Under the pieces are notes generated by a model. The model was given only the letters and a program-made list of their open reading frames with translations, had not been told where the DNA came from and ran no database searches. From NCBI GenBank assembly GCA_044432725.1, contig JAWXUL010000008.1:59521-123520 (forward strand): 64,000 nt of DNA. The letters run 5' to 3'. Made by a program: the position numbers and the translations under genes. This document shows, one piece after another, positions 7,967-17,579 of this stretch; within the stretch, counting starts at the first letter, position 1; every line of letters starts with the position of its first letter. This stretch comes from JAWXUK01 sp044432725. Lineage in GTDB: Bacteria > Bacillota > Clostridia > Oscillospirales > Oscillospiraceae.

Positions 7967-9502
7967 TTAGGATATATTCACAAAATTTTGCAACATCACA
8001 GCCACTTCCACACGGCTCACGTCCCCACTTGGGTTCAATGTGCCGTTACTCCCAATCATCAACCCTTTGTCAACTGCCCAAGCCACACCATCCTTCGCCC
8101 AAGATGAAATCTCACCTTGATCGCTGAACTGTGCCAAGATAGAGGTAGAAGTACTGGTATTCAGCCCCAAAGTACTGGCAAGTTGACGGAGAATCAAAGC
8201 AAATTGCTCACGGGTCACATTGCCATAAGCGTTGAACCAAGAATCCGTACTGCCAGCCATCACTTTCTTCTGATAGCACCAACCAATGGCATTGGAAAAA
8301 CTGCCTCCATCGGTGAATGGACTGCTGTAAGTGCCACCATCTCCACATAAATTGTAAAGAGACTGGGCAATCAGCCCTCGATTGGAAGAGGATTGATAGT
8401 TATTCACAGAAATATCAGGCATTATGCTCTCAGAAACAAAGTCAATGAACCCACTTGCCCAGACAGGGTAGCCCGAAGATGGGGTAGAGGATTCTGGGAC
8501 TATGATTTCAGGCGTAATTTCAGGGGTAATCTCAGGCGTAGGTTCTGGATTTTTCACAATGGCTGGCATAGTGGATTGATAGAAAATCTTTGCAGTAGAG
8601 GGGATTTCCTTGTCTCCGTCTTGGGTCAGAGCGTTCCACTGTGCCTGTGTCCCCTCATAATACACTGTTTTCAAAGCATTACAGTTACGAAAAGCAAAAT
8701 TTCTCAAGGTCGTCACAGAACTTGGAATATAGATGGTATTCAGAGAAGTACAATCCATAAAAGCATAATGCTCAATCAGGGTCACAGAACTAGGCAACAC
8801 CACCGAGGTGAGGGAGCTACACTCACGAAAACTTGTGCCATAGAGATAATTGATGGAATTGGACAAATTCACCGAGGTGAGGGCATAAGACCCAAAGAAA
8901 CTTGCCTTTACCACCGAGTCAGGAATATCCAAAGTCTTCAAGCTAGAATTCCAAAAGCTTACCTCAGTCAGGGTGTTGGGCAGAGAAATAGAGTTCAGTG
9001 GCACATTACTACCGATATTTATCTTTTCTAAGCCAAGTGGAAGAGAAACCGAGGTAATCCGTGGGCACTCATATAGATTTAGGAAACGCAAACCAGAGGG
9101 CATGGAGACAGAAGTGAGGGAGGCACACTCGTTTAAAGAGAGTTGCACCAAAGAATTTGGCAGGGTCAGGCTTTTCAGGGCTGAAAAACCAGTCAAAGTC
9201 AAGCTCTCCACCGAATCAGGCACAATGAGGGAAGTGATATTACTATAACCTTCCATGTTCACCTCTGTGACTGCCACACCACCTATGGTGCTGGGAATGG
9301 TCACTGTACCACCTGCACCAGAATAAAGACCAATTTTTGCGCCGTAACTTTCTACCTCGGCAGAAAATTCCCCTTCGCTATGGTTGACCCATTCTTCTGC
9401 TGTGCCCATATAACCCAAAGGTTGTGCCGTCAGTGCCATGGTAGTCTGTCCAAGGGACAGCAACATACCGCTGATCAAAATCGCTGCGATTCTTTTTTTC
9501 AT
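7967..9502 (-). CDS. Surface protein with BspA-type leucine-rich repeats and SLH domains
   Basis: The 511-residue protein has a signal peptide (KKRIAAILISGMLLSLG). From about residue 60 to 290 it has repeated LRR_5/BspA-type units (SLTSVSMPSGLRFL, SLKTLDIPDSV, SLTSVVLPSSV, SLNTIYIPSSV). A Pro/Glu/Thr linker with repeated PEITPEI follows, and then about 150 residues resembling S-layer homology repeats (VTREQFALILRQLAS; WAVDKGLMIGSNG; VSRVEVAVMLQNFV). SLH domains bind pyruvylated cell-wall polymers, so the protein is probably displayed on the wall with the LRR region outward. Its ligand is unknown. It is likely monocistronic. Confidence 0.88.
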   Translation of the reverse strand: MKKRIAAILISGMLLSLGQTTMALTAQPLGYMGTAEEWVNHSEGEFSAEVESYGAKIGLYSGAGGTVTIPSTIGGVAVTEVNMEGYSNITSLIVPDSVESLTLTGFSALKSLTLPNSLVQLSLNECASLTSVSMPSGLRFLNLYECPRITSVSLPLGLEKINIGSNVPLNSISLPNTLTEVSFWNSSLKTLDIPDSVVKASFFGSYALTSVNLSNSINYLYGTSFRECSSLTSVVLPSSVTLIEHYAFMDCTSLNTIYIPSSVTTLRNFAFRNCNALKTVYYEGTQAQWNALTQDGDKEIPSTAKIFYQSTMPAIVKNPEPTPEITPEITPEIIVPESSTPSSGYPVWASGFIDFVSESIMPDISVNNYQSSSNRGLIAQSLYNLCGDGGTYSSPFTDGGSFSNAIGWCYQKKVMAGSTDSWFNAYGNVTREQFALILRQLASTLGLNTSTSTSILAQFSDQGEISSWAKDGVAWAVDKGLMIGSNGTLNPSGDVSRVEVAVMLQNFVNIS

Positions 9503-9545
9503 AAATGATTACCTCTTTTTTTAGAATATTTAGAAGAATACCTTG

Positions 9546-10691
9546 TTAAAGATTTTCTTCGTAAGTTTCTTTCACTCTTACCAACTGTTCAATGATATTG
9601 ATGCCTTGAGGACAGGTTTTTTCGCATTTCTGACAAGCAATACAAGCAGAAGGCAAAGGCATCCCCTTGGTATTAAAGTTAAAGTTACCACGATTACTGG
9701 CAACAGCCCCCTCTTTATCATAGCGTAAATGCACATTCATAATACGGAACATCAAGGGAATATTGATTTTAGACGGACAATCTTTCACGCAATAATCACA
9801 CTCGGTGCAAGGAATGTTTGGGAGAGCATTCATGATTTCCATGACTTTATCAATGGTTTCAAAGTCTGCCTTTGTAAAGGGCTCCATTTGGTCAAAGGTA
9901 GTGCAATTCTCTTCCACTTGTGCCAAGGAAGACATCCCACTTAAAATAGTGATCACATTGTCAAGCTGTGCCACATAACCCAATGCCCATTTTGCCAAAG
10001 AATCCTCTGGCTTTGCTTTTTGAAAAGTTTCCACAGCCGCCTCAGGCAATCTTGTCAGCATACCCCCACGCACTGGCTCCATCACAACCACTGGTTTCTT
10101 GTATTTTTGTGCCACTTCGTAACATTTTCTGGATTGTATCCCTGGGTTTTCCCAGTCTGCATAGTTTAATTGTAGTTGCACAAACTCGATGTCAGGATGT
10201 GCTTCCAAAATCATTTCCAGTGCATCTGCTCTGTCATGAAAAGAAAGCCCATAATGTTTGATTTTCCCCTGTGATTTCAGCTTTTGAAGGAGGGAAAAAG
10301 CACCCACCTCTTTATATTTTTCATAATTGATTCGGTTCATGGCATGAAGAAGATAAAAATCCACATAATCCACACCAATGCGTTCCAAGGACCTTTGGAA
10401 CATTTTTTCTGGGGGCAAGTCATCTTCAATAAAATGAGCCGACATTTTTGTGGCGATTTGATAGGACTCCCGTGGATATCTGTCTGTCAGACAAGTTTTC
10501 AGCGCAATTTCAGACCTTTGCCCCAAATATCCCACAGCCGTATCAAAATAAGTATAACCCTTTTCTAAATACAAATCTACCATCTTTTTACTTTGTTCTA
10601 TGTCGATTTCTTGGCTATCTTCCAACAAGGGTAAACGCATAAACCCAAACCCTAGTTTTTTAATTTCTTTTCCTAAATAATTTTGTGACAT
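9546..10691 (-). CDS. Aldo/keto reductase with C-terminal ferredoxin-like 2x[4Fe-4S] domain
   Basis: Residues 1-280 are an aldo/keto reductase barrel: GFGFMRLPL, the catalytic YFDTAVGYLGQRSE region, DYVDFYLLHAMN, and the NADP-binding end (ILSGMSSLAQVEEN). The C terminus adds two cysteine clusters, CTECDYCVKDCP and CIACQKCEKTCP, typical of two 4Fe-4S centres. Such fused oxidoreductases are common in anaerobic Clostridia and probably exchange electrons with ferredoxin as well as a nicotinamide. The substrate is unknown. AAAGG precedes the ATG. Confidence 0.92.
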   Translation of the reverse strand: MSQNYLGKEIKKLGFGFMRLPLLEDSQEIDIEQSKKMVDLYLEKGYTYFDTAVGYLGQRSEIALKTCLTDRYPRESYQIATKMSAHFIEDDLPPEKMFQRSLERIGVDYVDFYLLHAMNRINYEKYKEVGAFSLLQKLKSQGKIKHYGLSFHDRADALEMILEAHPDIEFVQLQLNYADWENPGIQSRKCYEVAQKYKKPVVVMEPVRGGMLTRLPEAAVETFQKAKPEDSLAKWALGYVAQLDNVITILSGMSSLAQVEENCTTFDQMEPFTKADFETIDKVMEIMNALPNIPCTECDYCVKDCPSKINIPLMFRIMNVHLRYDKEGAVASNRGNFNFNTKGMPLPSACIACQKCEKTCPQGINIIEQLVRVKETYEENL

Positions 10692-10823
10692 ACAAAAACC
10701 TTTCCGCTATGAAACATCAAAAGTCCCATTGCAATAGCATACTTTTTTTAAATGAAAGCTTGTTCCTTCTTTATTTTACCAAATTTTTATGACTTTGTAA
10801 AGTATTTCATATAAAATAGAGAA

Positions 10824-10871
10824 CAACACCTCCCAATCCCTTTTCCTAGCGTAAAGATTGAGGAGGTGTTG
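10824..10871 (-). terminator. Terminator-like hairpin downstream of nadE
   Basis: On the minus strand CAACACCTCC(TCAATC) pairs with (GATTG)GGAGGTGTTG around a loop of about 17 nt and is followed by TTCTCTATTTT. It lies 30 bp beyond the nadE stop. Confidence 0.65.
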
Positions 10872-10901
10872 CCCTTATTTTATTTACAAATATTCTCGTT
10901 T

Positions 10902-11630
10902 TTAATTTCCGTAAACTGGAGGCAATTTGCGTTTGTGATGGCTTGCTTGATGATAGCGATCAATAATCGCCAAATCTTCTGGATTTCCTTCCCCTGTTTC
11001 CAAGAATTTATCAATGGCTGCATAAGTAACACCCATTTCATCTTCGTCTGTTTGACCATCAAATAAACCTGCAGAAGGGGGCTTGGTTTGAATAAATTCT
11101 GGTGCTTCCAGATACTGCAAAAAGGCAAAAATCTCCGTTGCTGTCAAATCAGCAATGGGATTAAAGTCATAACCACCATCACCCCACTTGGTGAAATAGC
11201 CCATATGTCCTTCGCTTCGGTTCCCCGTACCGGCCACCAAGCGATTTTCACTGGCACCCACTGCATAAAGAGTTGTCATACGTAAACGTGGAGCGATATT
11301 GTTCATACCAGCTGGACTCAGCGTCACTTTATCTCCCAGTTCCTTCAAGAAAGCCTCTTTCACCGAAGTCAACTCGATGACTCGACTATCAATGTGAAAA
11401 GCCTTGGCTGTGGTTTGTGCATCTTCCAAATCTTCTCCATAATTTCGATTAGAACTACAAGGAAGGATCAGACAGACCGTGTTTTCACAAGCCTTCTTAC
11501 ATAAAATCCCCACGAGCATGCTGTCTTTTCCACCAGAGTTTCCAAAGACAATCCCTTCAGCGCCAGAGTTTTTCAGCTGTTGTTGAATAAACGCCACTCT
11601 TTTTTCTGTTTCTTCTTGAAAATTTCTCAT
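10902..11630 (-). CDS. nadE: NAD+ synthase (ammonia-type) NadE
   Basis: NadE converts deamido-NAD+ and ammonia to NAD+ with ATP. The 242-residue protein has the PP-loop GNSGGKDSMLVG near residue 30, then RLRMTTLYAVGASENRLVAGTGNRSE and the C-terminal PSAGLFDGQTDEDEMG loop. It lacks the nitrilase-type glutaminase domain, so it belongs to the short ammonia-dependent type. AAAGGTGG eight bases before 11630 sets the start; an upstream GTG would add four residues. It has its own terminator-like hairpin. Confidence 0.95.
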   Translation of the reverse strand: MRNFQEETEKRVAFIQQQLKNSGAEGIVFGNSGGKDSMLVGILCKKACENTVCLILPCSSNRNYGEDLEDAQTTAKAFHIDSRVIELTSVKEAFLKELGDKVTLSPAGMNNIAPRLRMTTLYAVGASENRLVAGTGNRSEGHMGYFTKWGDGGYDFNPIADLTATEIFAFLQYLEAPEFIQTKPPSAGLFDGQTDEDEMGVTYAAIDKFLETGEGNPEDLAIIDRYHQASHHKRKLPPVYGN

Positions 11631-11804
11631 CAGAATTACCACCTTTATATAAATTTCACAAGGACAGATAGATTATATCAAAAGCCATTGAAATTGTCAA
11701 GTTTTTTTCAGAGAAATTGCAATCATGGTGAAAGTGTATAGGGTAGTGACTTGCAAAAATAAAATCTTTGTCCAAAAGAGAGAGAGAAAAAAAGAAGATT
11801 TTTA

Positions 11805-11833
11805 TTGACAAAACAAGAGAAAGATTCTATAAT
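11805..11833 (+). promoter_or_regulatory. Consensus sigma-A promoter of glnN
   Basis: TTGACA, a 17-bp spacer and TATAAT are all perfect matches to consensus. The predicted start near 11840 leaves a leader of about 105 nt before the glnN ATG. Confidence 0.88.
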
Positions 11834-11944
11834 ATAAATAGAAGCAAAATAAACAAGTGCCCCCAAAAGATAAAAAGCACTTTTTTATTATGCAAGTTTT
11901 CGAGATTGATATTTCAAATTCATATTTCAAAGGAGAGATTTTTT

Positions 11945-14032
11945 ATGACAAAGCAAATTCCAGAATTATTTGGTAGTATGGTGTTCAGTCACTCTGTGAT
12001 GCGTGAGAAATTACCAAAGGATACTTATAAAGCTGTCGTGCGTACCATGTCCCTCGGCCAACAACTAGACCCCGATATTGCAGATATGGTAGCAAACGCC
12101 ATGAAAGATTGGGCGATTGAAAAAGGTGCCACCCACTACACCCACTGGTTCCAACCAATGACCGGCAACACTGCAGAGAAACATGACAGCTTCATTGCTC
12201 CTGTGGCAGAAGGTCGCATCATTATGGATTTTTCTGGAAAAGAATTGGTCCATGGTGAACCAGATGCTTCCTCCTTCCCCAATGGCGGGATCCGAAGCAC
12301 TTGCGAAGCACGTGGCTACACCATCTGGGACACCACCTCTTATGCTTTCATCAAAGATGGTAGTTTATACATCCCCACTGCTTTCTGCTCTTATAGTGGT
12401 GAATGTTTAGACAAAAAGACTCCTCTCCTCCGTTCTATGGAAGCTTTAAACACCCAAGCACTACGTATTTTGAAATTATTCGGCAATGATGATGTGCAAC
12501 GTGTCACCACCACTGTGGGACCAGAGCAAGAATACTTCCTCATTGATAAAGAAATGTTCCTTCGTCGTCCTGACCTGATGTTCTGTGGACGTACTCTCTT
12601 TGGTGCAAAGCCCACCAAAGGACAAGAACTAGATGACCATTATTTCGGCACATTAAAACCACGTGTGGCTGCTTTCATGGCTGAATTAGACGAAGAACTC
12701 TGGAAACTGGGGATCTTGGCAAAAACCAAGCACAACGAAGTGGCACCAGCTCAGCACGAGCTTGCTCCTATCTTCACCACCACAAATGTAGCAACAGATC
12801 AAAATCAATTAACCATGGAATTGATGAAAACAGTGGCTGACAGACATGGTATGGCTTGTTTGCTCCATGAAAAACCCTTTGACGGCGTGAATGGTAGCGG
12901 AAAACACAATAACTGGTCTCTTTCTACTGATACTGGCATGAATTTGCTAGAACCAGGCAAAACCCCTTATGACAATGCGCAATTTGTTCTATTCCTTACC
13001 GCTGTGGTCAAAGCAGTGGACGAATATCAAGATATGCTAAGAATGTCTGTGGGTTCTGCTGGGAACGACCATCGTTTGGGGGCTAACGAAGCACCTCCTG
13101 CTATTATTTCCATGTTCCTTGGTGACGAGTTGACCGCAATTTTAGAAGCCCTAGAAAGTGGCAAAACTTATCACGAAGCAGAAAAAATTGACATGGAACT
13201 TGGCACAGTGGTCTTGCCTCACTTCCCACGTGATACCACCGACCGTAACCGTACTTCTCCTTTCGCTTTCACTGGAAATAAGTTTGAATTCCGTATGCTC
13301 GGTTCAAAATTCTCTATTTCTGGCTGTAATATTGTGCTAAATACCATCGTGGCAGAAGAACTTCGTAAATTCGCAGACCAATTAGAAGGCGCAAAAGACT
13401 TCCACAAAGACATGACCAAACTGGTTCAAGAGACCCTGACACAACACAAACGCATCATCTTTAATGGTAATAACTATAGTGATGAATGGGTTGTGGAAGC
13501 CCAAAAACGTGGTCTTTCTAATCTACACAGCTGTGTGGATGCTTTCCCATCTTTCGTGGAAGAAAAAGCATTGAAACTCTTTGAAAGCCATGGTGTCTTT
13601 ACCCGTGAAGAAACCATCTCTCGTTATGAAATCCATCTGGAAAATTATTGCAAAGTCATTCATATCGAAGCATCCACTTTCATTGACATGATGAAAAAAG
13701 ATATTCTTGCTTGCTCTATGGCATATCAAGAAAGTTTGCTGTTGCTTCTTGCTGACAAAAAAGCAGCCGGCATCAACCACGATTTAGAAGTTCGTGTGGC
13801 AACAGAAATGAGCGAACTCACTGCAAGTCTTTATGCCAAAAACGAAGATTTGGAAAAAACATTAGAAGCTGCAGCTAAAATCGAAGACAGCTTGGAATTA
13901 ACCCAATACTATCGCAACATGGTATTAGAAGAAATGACAGCTTTGCGTGTTTTGATTGACAAATTAGAATCCCTAACACCAAAGAAATTCTGGACACTTC
14001 CTACCTATTCCGAAATGCTTTATTCTGTATAA
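11945..14032 (+). CDS. glnN: Glutamine synthetase type III
   Basis: This ATP-dependent glutamine synthetase makes glutamine from glutamate and ammonia. The length (695 residues), and motifs such as HYTHWFQPMTGNTAEKHDSF, GPEQEYFL, NEVAPAQHELAP, EKPFDGVNGSGKHNNWS and NRTSPFAFTGNKFEFRM, mark the large GSIII class rather than the 450-residue GSI. GSIII is typical of Bacteroidetes, Clostridia and cyanobacteria. The start at 11945 follows AAAGGAG; a longer open frame upstream overlaps the promoter and is rejected. No gln regulator is adjacent. Confidence 0.97.
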   Translation: MTKQIPELFGSMVFSHSVMREKLPKDTYKAVVRTMSLGQQLDPDIADMVANAMKDWAIEKGATHYTHWFQPMTGNTAEKHDSFIAPVAEGRIIMDFSGKELVHGEPDASSFPNGGIRSTCEARGYTIWDTTSYAFIKDGSLYIPTAFCSYSGECLDKKTPLLRSMEALNTQALRILKLFGNDDVQRVTTTVGPEQEYFLIDKEMFLRRPDLMFCGRTLFGAKPTKGQELDDHYFGTLKPRVAAFMAELDEELWKLGILAKTKHNEVAPAQHELAPIFTTTNVATDQNQLTMELMKTVADRHGMACLLHEKPFDGVNGSGKHNNWSLSTDTGMNLLEPGKTPYDNAQFVLFLTAVVKAVDEYQDMLRMSVGSAGNDHRLGANEAPPAIISMFLGDELTAILEALESGKTYHEAEKIDMELGTVVLPHFPRDTTDRNRTSPFAFTGNKFEFRMLGSKFSISGCNIVLNTIVAEELRKFADQLEGAKDFHKDMTKLVQETLTQHKRIIFNGNNYSDEWVVEAQKRGLSNLHSCVDAFPSFVEEKALKLFESHGVFTREETISRYEIHLENYCKVIHIEASTFIDMMKKDILACSMAYQESLLLLLADKKAAGINHDLEVRVATEMSELTASLYAKNEDLEKTLEAAAKIEDSLELTQYYRNMVLEEMTALRVLIDKLESLTPKKFWTLPTYSEMLYSV

Positions 14033-14065
14033 GGCTACACCTAAAAATAAAATCCCTCTCTCTAT

Positions 14066-14107
14066 AAAAAACAGGATTGTTTCCCCAGAGGAAACAATCC
14101 TGTTTTT
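14066..14107. terminator. Bidirectional terminator between glnN and the M23-like gene
   Basis: AAAAACAGGATTGTTTCC pairs with its perfect complement around a 5-nt loop, with T runs on both strands. It separates convergent genes. Confidence 0.92.
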
Positions 14108-14179
14108 CTTACCTAAAAGATTAGGAAATCATTGGTAACTGAGTGCAATATCTCATCATTTCCCTTTTCGAGAAAATGA

Positions 14180-14965
14180 CTAAGTGGAATTCCCCAAATC
14201 CTCTGGCAAATAATCCATGGGGTCCACAGATTCTCCATTTTTACGCATGGAAAATTGAAGATGAGGTTCAGAACCACTTTCAGCCAAAGCAGAATCCCCC
14301 ACTACAGCAATGATTTGTCCTCCAAGAACCCAATCATCCACAGCAACAGAAGGAAATTCCCCTAAGTTGGCATAGACTGACTGGATCTCGTCACCATGGC
14401 TGATCACAAGGGTTGTGCCCATCATGTCATCTTCATACACAGCAGACACCACGCCATCTGCCACGGACATCACCTCTGTCCCAATGTTGGCAGCGATGTC
14501 AATCCCTTCATGGGTACGCCAATCCCCCATGACTGCGTGATAGATTAAGACGTCCATACTGTGGATTTGAGTGACCTCCCCCACAGTTGGCATACAGTAA
14601 GAAAGAACGACTTCCTCTTCCAACAGTTCTGGCAGTTCTTCTTCAGGAAGTTCCTCTTCAGGCTGTTCCTCTTCAGGAAGTTCCTCTTCCTCCTCTGCTT
14701 GTACCACTGGCACCACAGGTTCTGGTGTGATGACTGGTGTCACGATTTCTGGTAGTTCTGGTGTTGTGCTTACCACTGGTTCTTCCTCTGGAATGATGAT
14801 TTCTGGCACGCCACTCACTGGCGTTACAACCGTAGTTGTAGGAGAGAGAGATTCCATCAAATAATATCCAGAAAGGACAATCAGTGCCACACACAGCGTC
14901 AATGCAATGTAAAATCCATTGCCCAAGACGAAATTGCTAAATTTACTAACGATTTTGCGGTTCAT
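14180..14965 (-). CDS. Membrane-anchored M23 (LytM) family protein, probably catalytically degenerate
   Basis: The 261-residue protein has one membrane segment (about 17-36), a long outer linker extremely rich in Glu and Pro (about 75-120), and a C-terminal LytM/M23 domain. The first zinc motif is present (HEGID, about 152-156). The second, normally HxH, reads HLQ in EPHLQFSM, so one zinc or catalytic histidine is missing. Degenerate M23 proteins often act as scaffolds or activators, for example sporulation SpoIIQ-type proteins or EnvC-type activators. With one TM and an outer M23 domain it has SpoIIQ-like architecture, but no sporulation neighbour supports that name. The start follows AAGGAGGTGG. 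The gene is separated from tyrA by 56 bp. Confidence 0.82.
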   Translation of the reverse strand: MNRKIVSKFSNFVLGNGFYIALTLCVALIVLSGYYLMESLSPTTTVVTPVSGVPEIIIPEEEPVVSTTPELPEIVTPVITPEPVVPVVQAEEEEELPEEEQPEEELPEEELPELLEEEVVLSYCMPTVGEVTQIHSMDVLIYHAVMGDWRTHEGIDIAANIGTEVMSVADGVVSAVYEDDMMGTTLVISHGDEIQSVYANLGEFPSVAVDDWVLGGQIIAVVGDSALAESGSEPHLQFSMRKNGESVDPMDYLPEDLGNST

Positions 14966-15021
14966 TCGACCACCTCCTTGTCAATAGTATTGCCAAGGAA
15001 AAACTGGTCTATACGAGGAAA

Positions 15022-15867
15022 TCAAAAATTATCATATTTTTTACGGCGATTGGTAGAGGTCACGAACTTCTCTTCCATTGCCGATAAATTTTCACTGGCA
15101 AGGAGTTCACGAAAGCCTTGAAGTTCCTCTATAAAATTTTCTATTTCTCCTAATAACATGGACTTATTCTCTAAAAATAATTCACTCCAAAGATGTTGGT
15201 TTATTTTGGCAATGCGGGTCAAATCACGAAAAGAATCTCCTGTATATTTGATATACTCTTCATTATCTTGACAATTCATCAAAGAAACAGCAATCACGTG
15301 GGTTAATTGAGACAAAAAGCCAATGGCTTTGTCATGCTCTTGGGGAGAGAGTTGTGAAATTTGGCGAAAGCCCATATCCTCTGCCATGGTTTCCACCACT
15401 GACAACGCTGCAAGATCTGTCTTAGGGGTGGGAGTCAGGATAAAATTTGCTTTTTGAAAGATTTTTTCATCAGCATATGCCACACCAGAGACTTCCTTCC
15501 CTGCCATAGGATGGGCACCTACATAAAAGAGATCCTCTCTCAACACTGTTTCCATCCCAGAAACCAAAGCCCCTTTCACACCACAAACATCCGTCAGAAT
15601 CGTGCCAGAGGTAAAATGCCCTTGATGTTCTTTCACCCAATCTAAAATGGAGGAAGGATACAAAGCCAAAACCACCAGTTCTGCCTCTGATAGCAACAGT
15701 GGATCCACCTGACAGCTCCCCTTGCTGATCATCTTTTGTTCCAAAGCATAAGCGATACTGGCTTCTTGATTGTCAATGGCAGTGACTTCATAGCCTTTTT
15801 TCCCTAAGGCAAGGGCATAAGATCCACCCAAAAGCCCTAATCCAACAATTAAAACCTTTTTTTTCAT
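15022..15867 (-). CDS. tyrA: Prephenate dehydrogenase TyrA
   Basis: TyrA oxidatively decarboxylates prephenate to 4-hydroxyphenylpyruvate in tyrosine synthesis. The 281-residue protein opens with a Rossmann VGLGLLGGSYA motif. It has DVCGVKGAL and the HPMAGKEVSGV active-site segment with its catalytic His, and DSFRDLTRIA near the C terminus. Either of two ATGs (15873 or 15867) may start it; the second has better spacing to GTGG. It begins 17 bp beyond the recN stop and is probably cotranscribed. No ACT domain is visible, so classical tyrosine feedback through ACT is not expected. Confidence 0.93.
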   Translation of the reverse strand: MKKKVLIVGLGLLGGSYALALGKKGYEVTAIDNQEASIAYALEQKMISKGSCQVDPLLLSEAELVVLALYPSSILDWVKEHQGHFTSGTILTDVCGVKGALVSGMETVLREDLFYVGAHPMAGKEVSGVAYADEKIFQKANFILTPTPKTDLAALSVVETMAEDMGFRQISQLSPQEHDKAIGFLSQLTHVIAVSLMNCQDNEEYIKYTGDSFRDLTRIAKINQHLWSELFLENKSMLLGEIENFIEELQGFRELLASENLSAMEEKFVTSTNRRKKYDNF

Positions 15868-15883
15868 CGTCATCCACTTCACT

Positions 15884-17563
15884 TTACTCTTTAAATTTCT
15901 CTGCCTGTGATAAAAGCTCCTCTGCACTGGTTAAAATGGCATCGGTCATGGCAGTCCCACCAATCAAACGGGCAAGCTCTTCTCGTCTGCCTTCTCTCCC
16001 TAATTGTTGCACGGCAGTGAAAGTTCTCCCTTTCACTTCTCCCTTTTCCACTTGCAAATGGGCATCTGCCATGGCTGCGATTTGTGGTAGATGGGTGACG
16101 CACAAAACCTGTTTGTGCCGTGCCACTTCTGCCATTTTTTCAGCGACTTTCTGGGCTGCACGTCCAGAAACTCCAGCATCCACCTCGTCAAACACCAAAG
16201 AAGCAATGCCATCATCTTGTGCCAGAACATTTTTCATGGCAAGCATAATCCGAGCAAGCTCACCACCGGATGCCACTTTTTGTATGGGTTTTAAATCTTC
16301 CCCCACATTGGCAGACATCAAAAATTGCACATTGTCAAGACCTGTTTCGTCCATGGCAAATTGGCAAGTTTTAGGGCTGAACTCCACAGAGAATTGTACT
16401 TTGGGCATATCTAATTGACGTAATTCCTCTACCACTCGCTTGGTCAAAGATTTCCCCACATCACGGCGAATCTTCCCCAGAATTTCTCCTTTTTTCTGGG
16501 CAAGTTTCAGCTGAGTTCCTAGCTTTTTCTCTAAAAGAATCATGCGATCGTCACTGTCAGCAATGGTCTCTAGTTCCTTTTCGCATAGTTCTTGATAGGC
16601 AATCATTTCTTCCACAGTATCCCCATACTTTTTCTTCAAGCGATAGAGCAAATCAAGACGAGCTTCCATTTCATCTAATTCTTCTGGAGTGACTTCCAGT
16701 TCTCTGCTGGTTTCTCGTAAAATTTCCCCCACATCTTCTGCTTGACTGGAAATTTCAGATAATTTTTCTGCCAGTTCTGCCATTTGGGGAGAGGTATTCC
16801 GTAAGGTGCGCAAAGATTCACTGGCTGACTCCAAAAGAGAAATGGCGCCTGTCACGTCTTCGTTGCCGAACAATGCCCCTTGGGTGCTTTCTAACGCTTC
16901 CATGGTCTTGCCTGCACTGCGTAGAAGTTCTCGTCTTTCTTCTAAGGCTGTATCCTCTTCCAAAGAAAGCTCTGCACGTCCTAGTTCTTTGATTTGAAAG
17001 CTAAGCATATCAATTTTTCGCTCCCGCTCCCCTTCGCTCAACTGTAATTTGGAAATTTCTCGACGGATTTCTCCCAAAGAAGCGTAAACTTCTTGAAACT
17101 CTTCCAAAGCACTTGCTGTTTTCCCAAAGCTATCCAAATACCCCAAGTGGGACAGTGGGTCCAGAAGCTGTTGACCATCATGCTGTCCATGAATATGCAA
17201 CAAATGTCGCCCCAACTCTTTCAGTTGTGCCACAGAAAGTATGGTGCCATTGGCTCGACAGATATTTTTCCCATCTGGGCGAATCTCTCGACGAAGCACC
17301 AATTCATCCTCTACCTCTATCCCCATATCTGATAAAACCTTTGGGGGTTCTTCCTGAGAAAAGACAGCTTGTACCAAAGCAGATTTACTCCCTGTACGAA
17401 TCAAATCACGGCTGGTCCTCTCTCCCAAAACAGCAGAGATCGAATCCACAACAATGGATTTCCCCGCTCCTGTCTCTCCTGTCAACACGTTAAAGCCACC
17501 GTGAAAATGAATATCTGCCTCTTCTATCAGTGCAATATTTTCGATATGCAATAAACAAAGCAT
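15884..17563 (-). CDS. recN: DNA repair protein RecN
   Basis: RecN is an SMC-like ATPase recruited to double-strand breaks. The 559-residue protein has the N-terminal FNVLTGETGAGKS Walker A, a central coiled coil (about 150-370, Glu/Leu/Lys rich), and a C-terminal head with SGGELARIMLAMK signature, LVFDEVDAGVSG Walker B and LCVTHLPQIAA. Length is normal. It is downstream of argR and an unknown gene, a position conserved in many Firmicutes (argR-recN). Confidence 0.97.
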   Translation of the reverse strand: MLCLLHIENIALIEEADIHFHGGFNVLTGETGAGKSIVVDSISAVLGERTSRDLIRTGSKSALVQAVFSQEEPPKVLSDMGIEVEDELVLRREIRPDGKNICRANGTILSVAQLKELGRHLLHIHGQHDGQQLLDPLSHLGYLDSFGKTASALEEFQEVYASLGEIRREISKLQLSEGERERKIDMLSFQIKELGRAELSLEEDTALEERRELLRSAGKTMEALESTQGALFGNEDVTGAISLLESASESLRTLRNTSPQMAELAEKLSEISSQAEDVGEILRETSRELEVTPEELDEMEARLDLLYRLKKKYGDTVEEMIAYQELCEKELETIADSDDRMILLEKKLGTQLKLAQKKGEILGKIRRDVGKSLTKRVVEELRQLDMPKVQFSVEFSPKTCQFAMDETGLDNVQFLMSANVGEDLKPIQKVASGGELARIMLAMKNVLAQDDGIASLVFDEVDAGVSGRAAQKVAEKMAEVARHKQVLCVTHLPQIAAMADAHLQVEKGEVKGRTFTAVQQLGREGRREELARLIGGTAMTDAILTSAEELLSQAEKFKE

Positions 17564-17579
17564 GGGATTTCCTCCTAAA

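Noticed and set aside
14561..14755. Frame of Phe/Leu/Trp-rich repeats opposite the M23-like gene
   Set aside because: It is the complement of the Glu/Pro-rich stalk and has no start signals.
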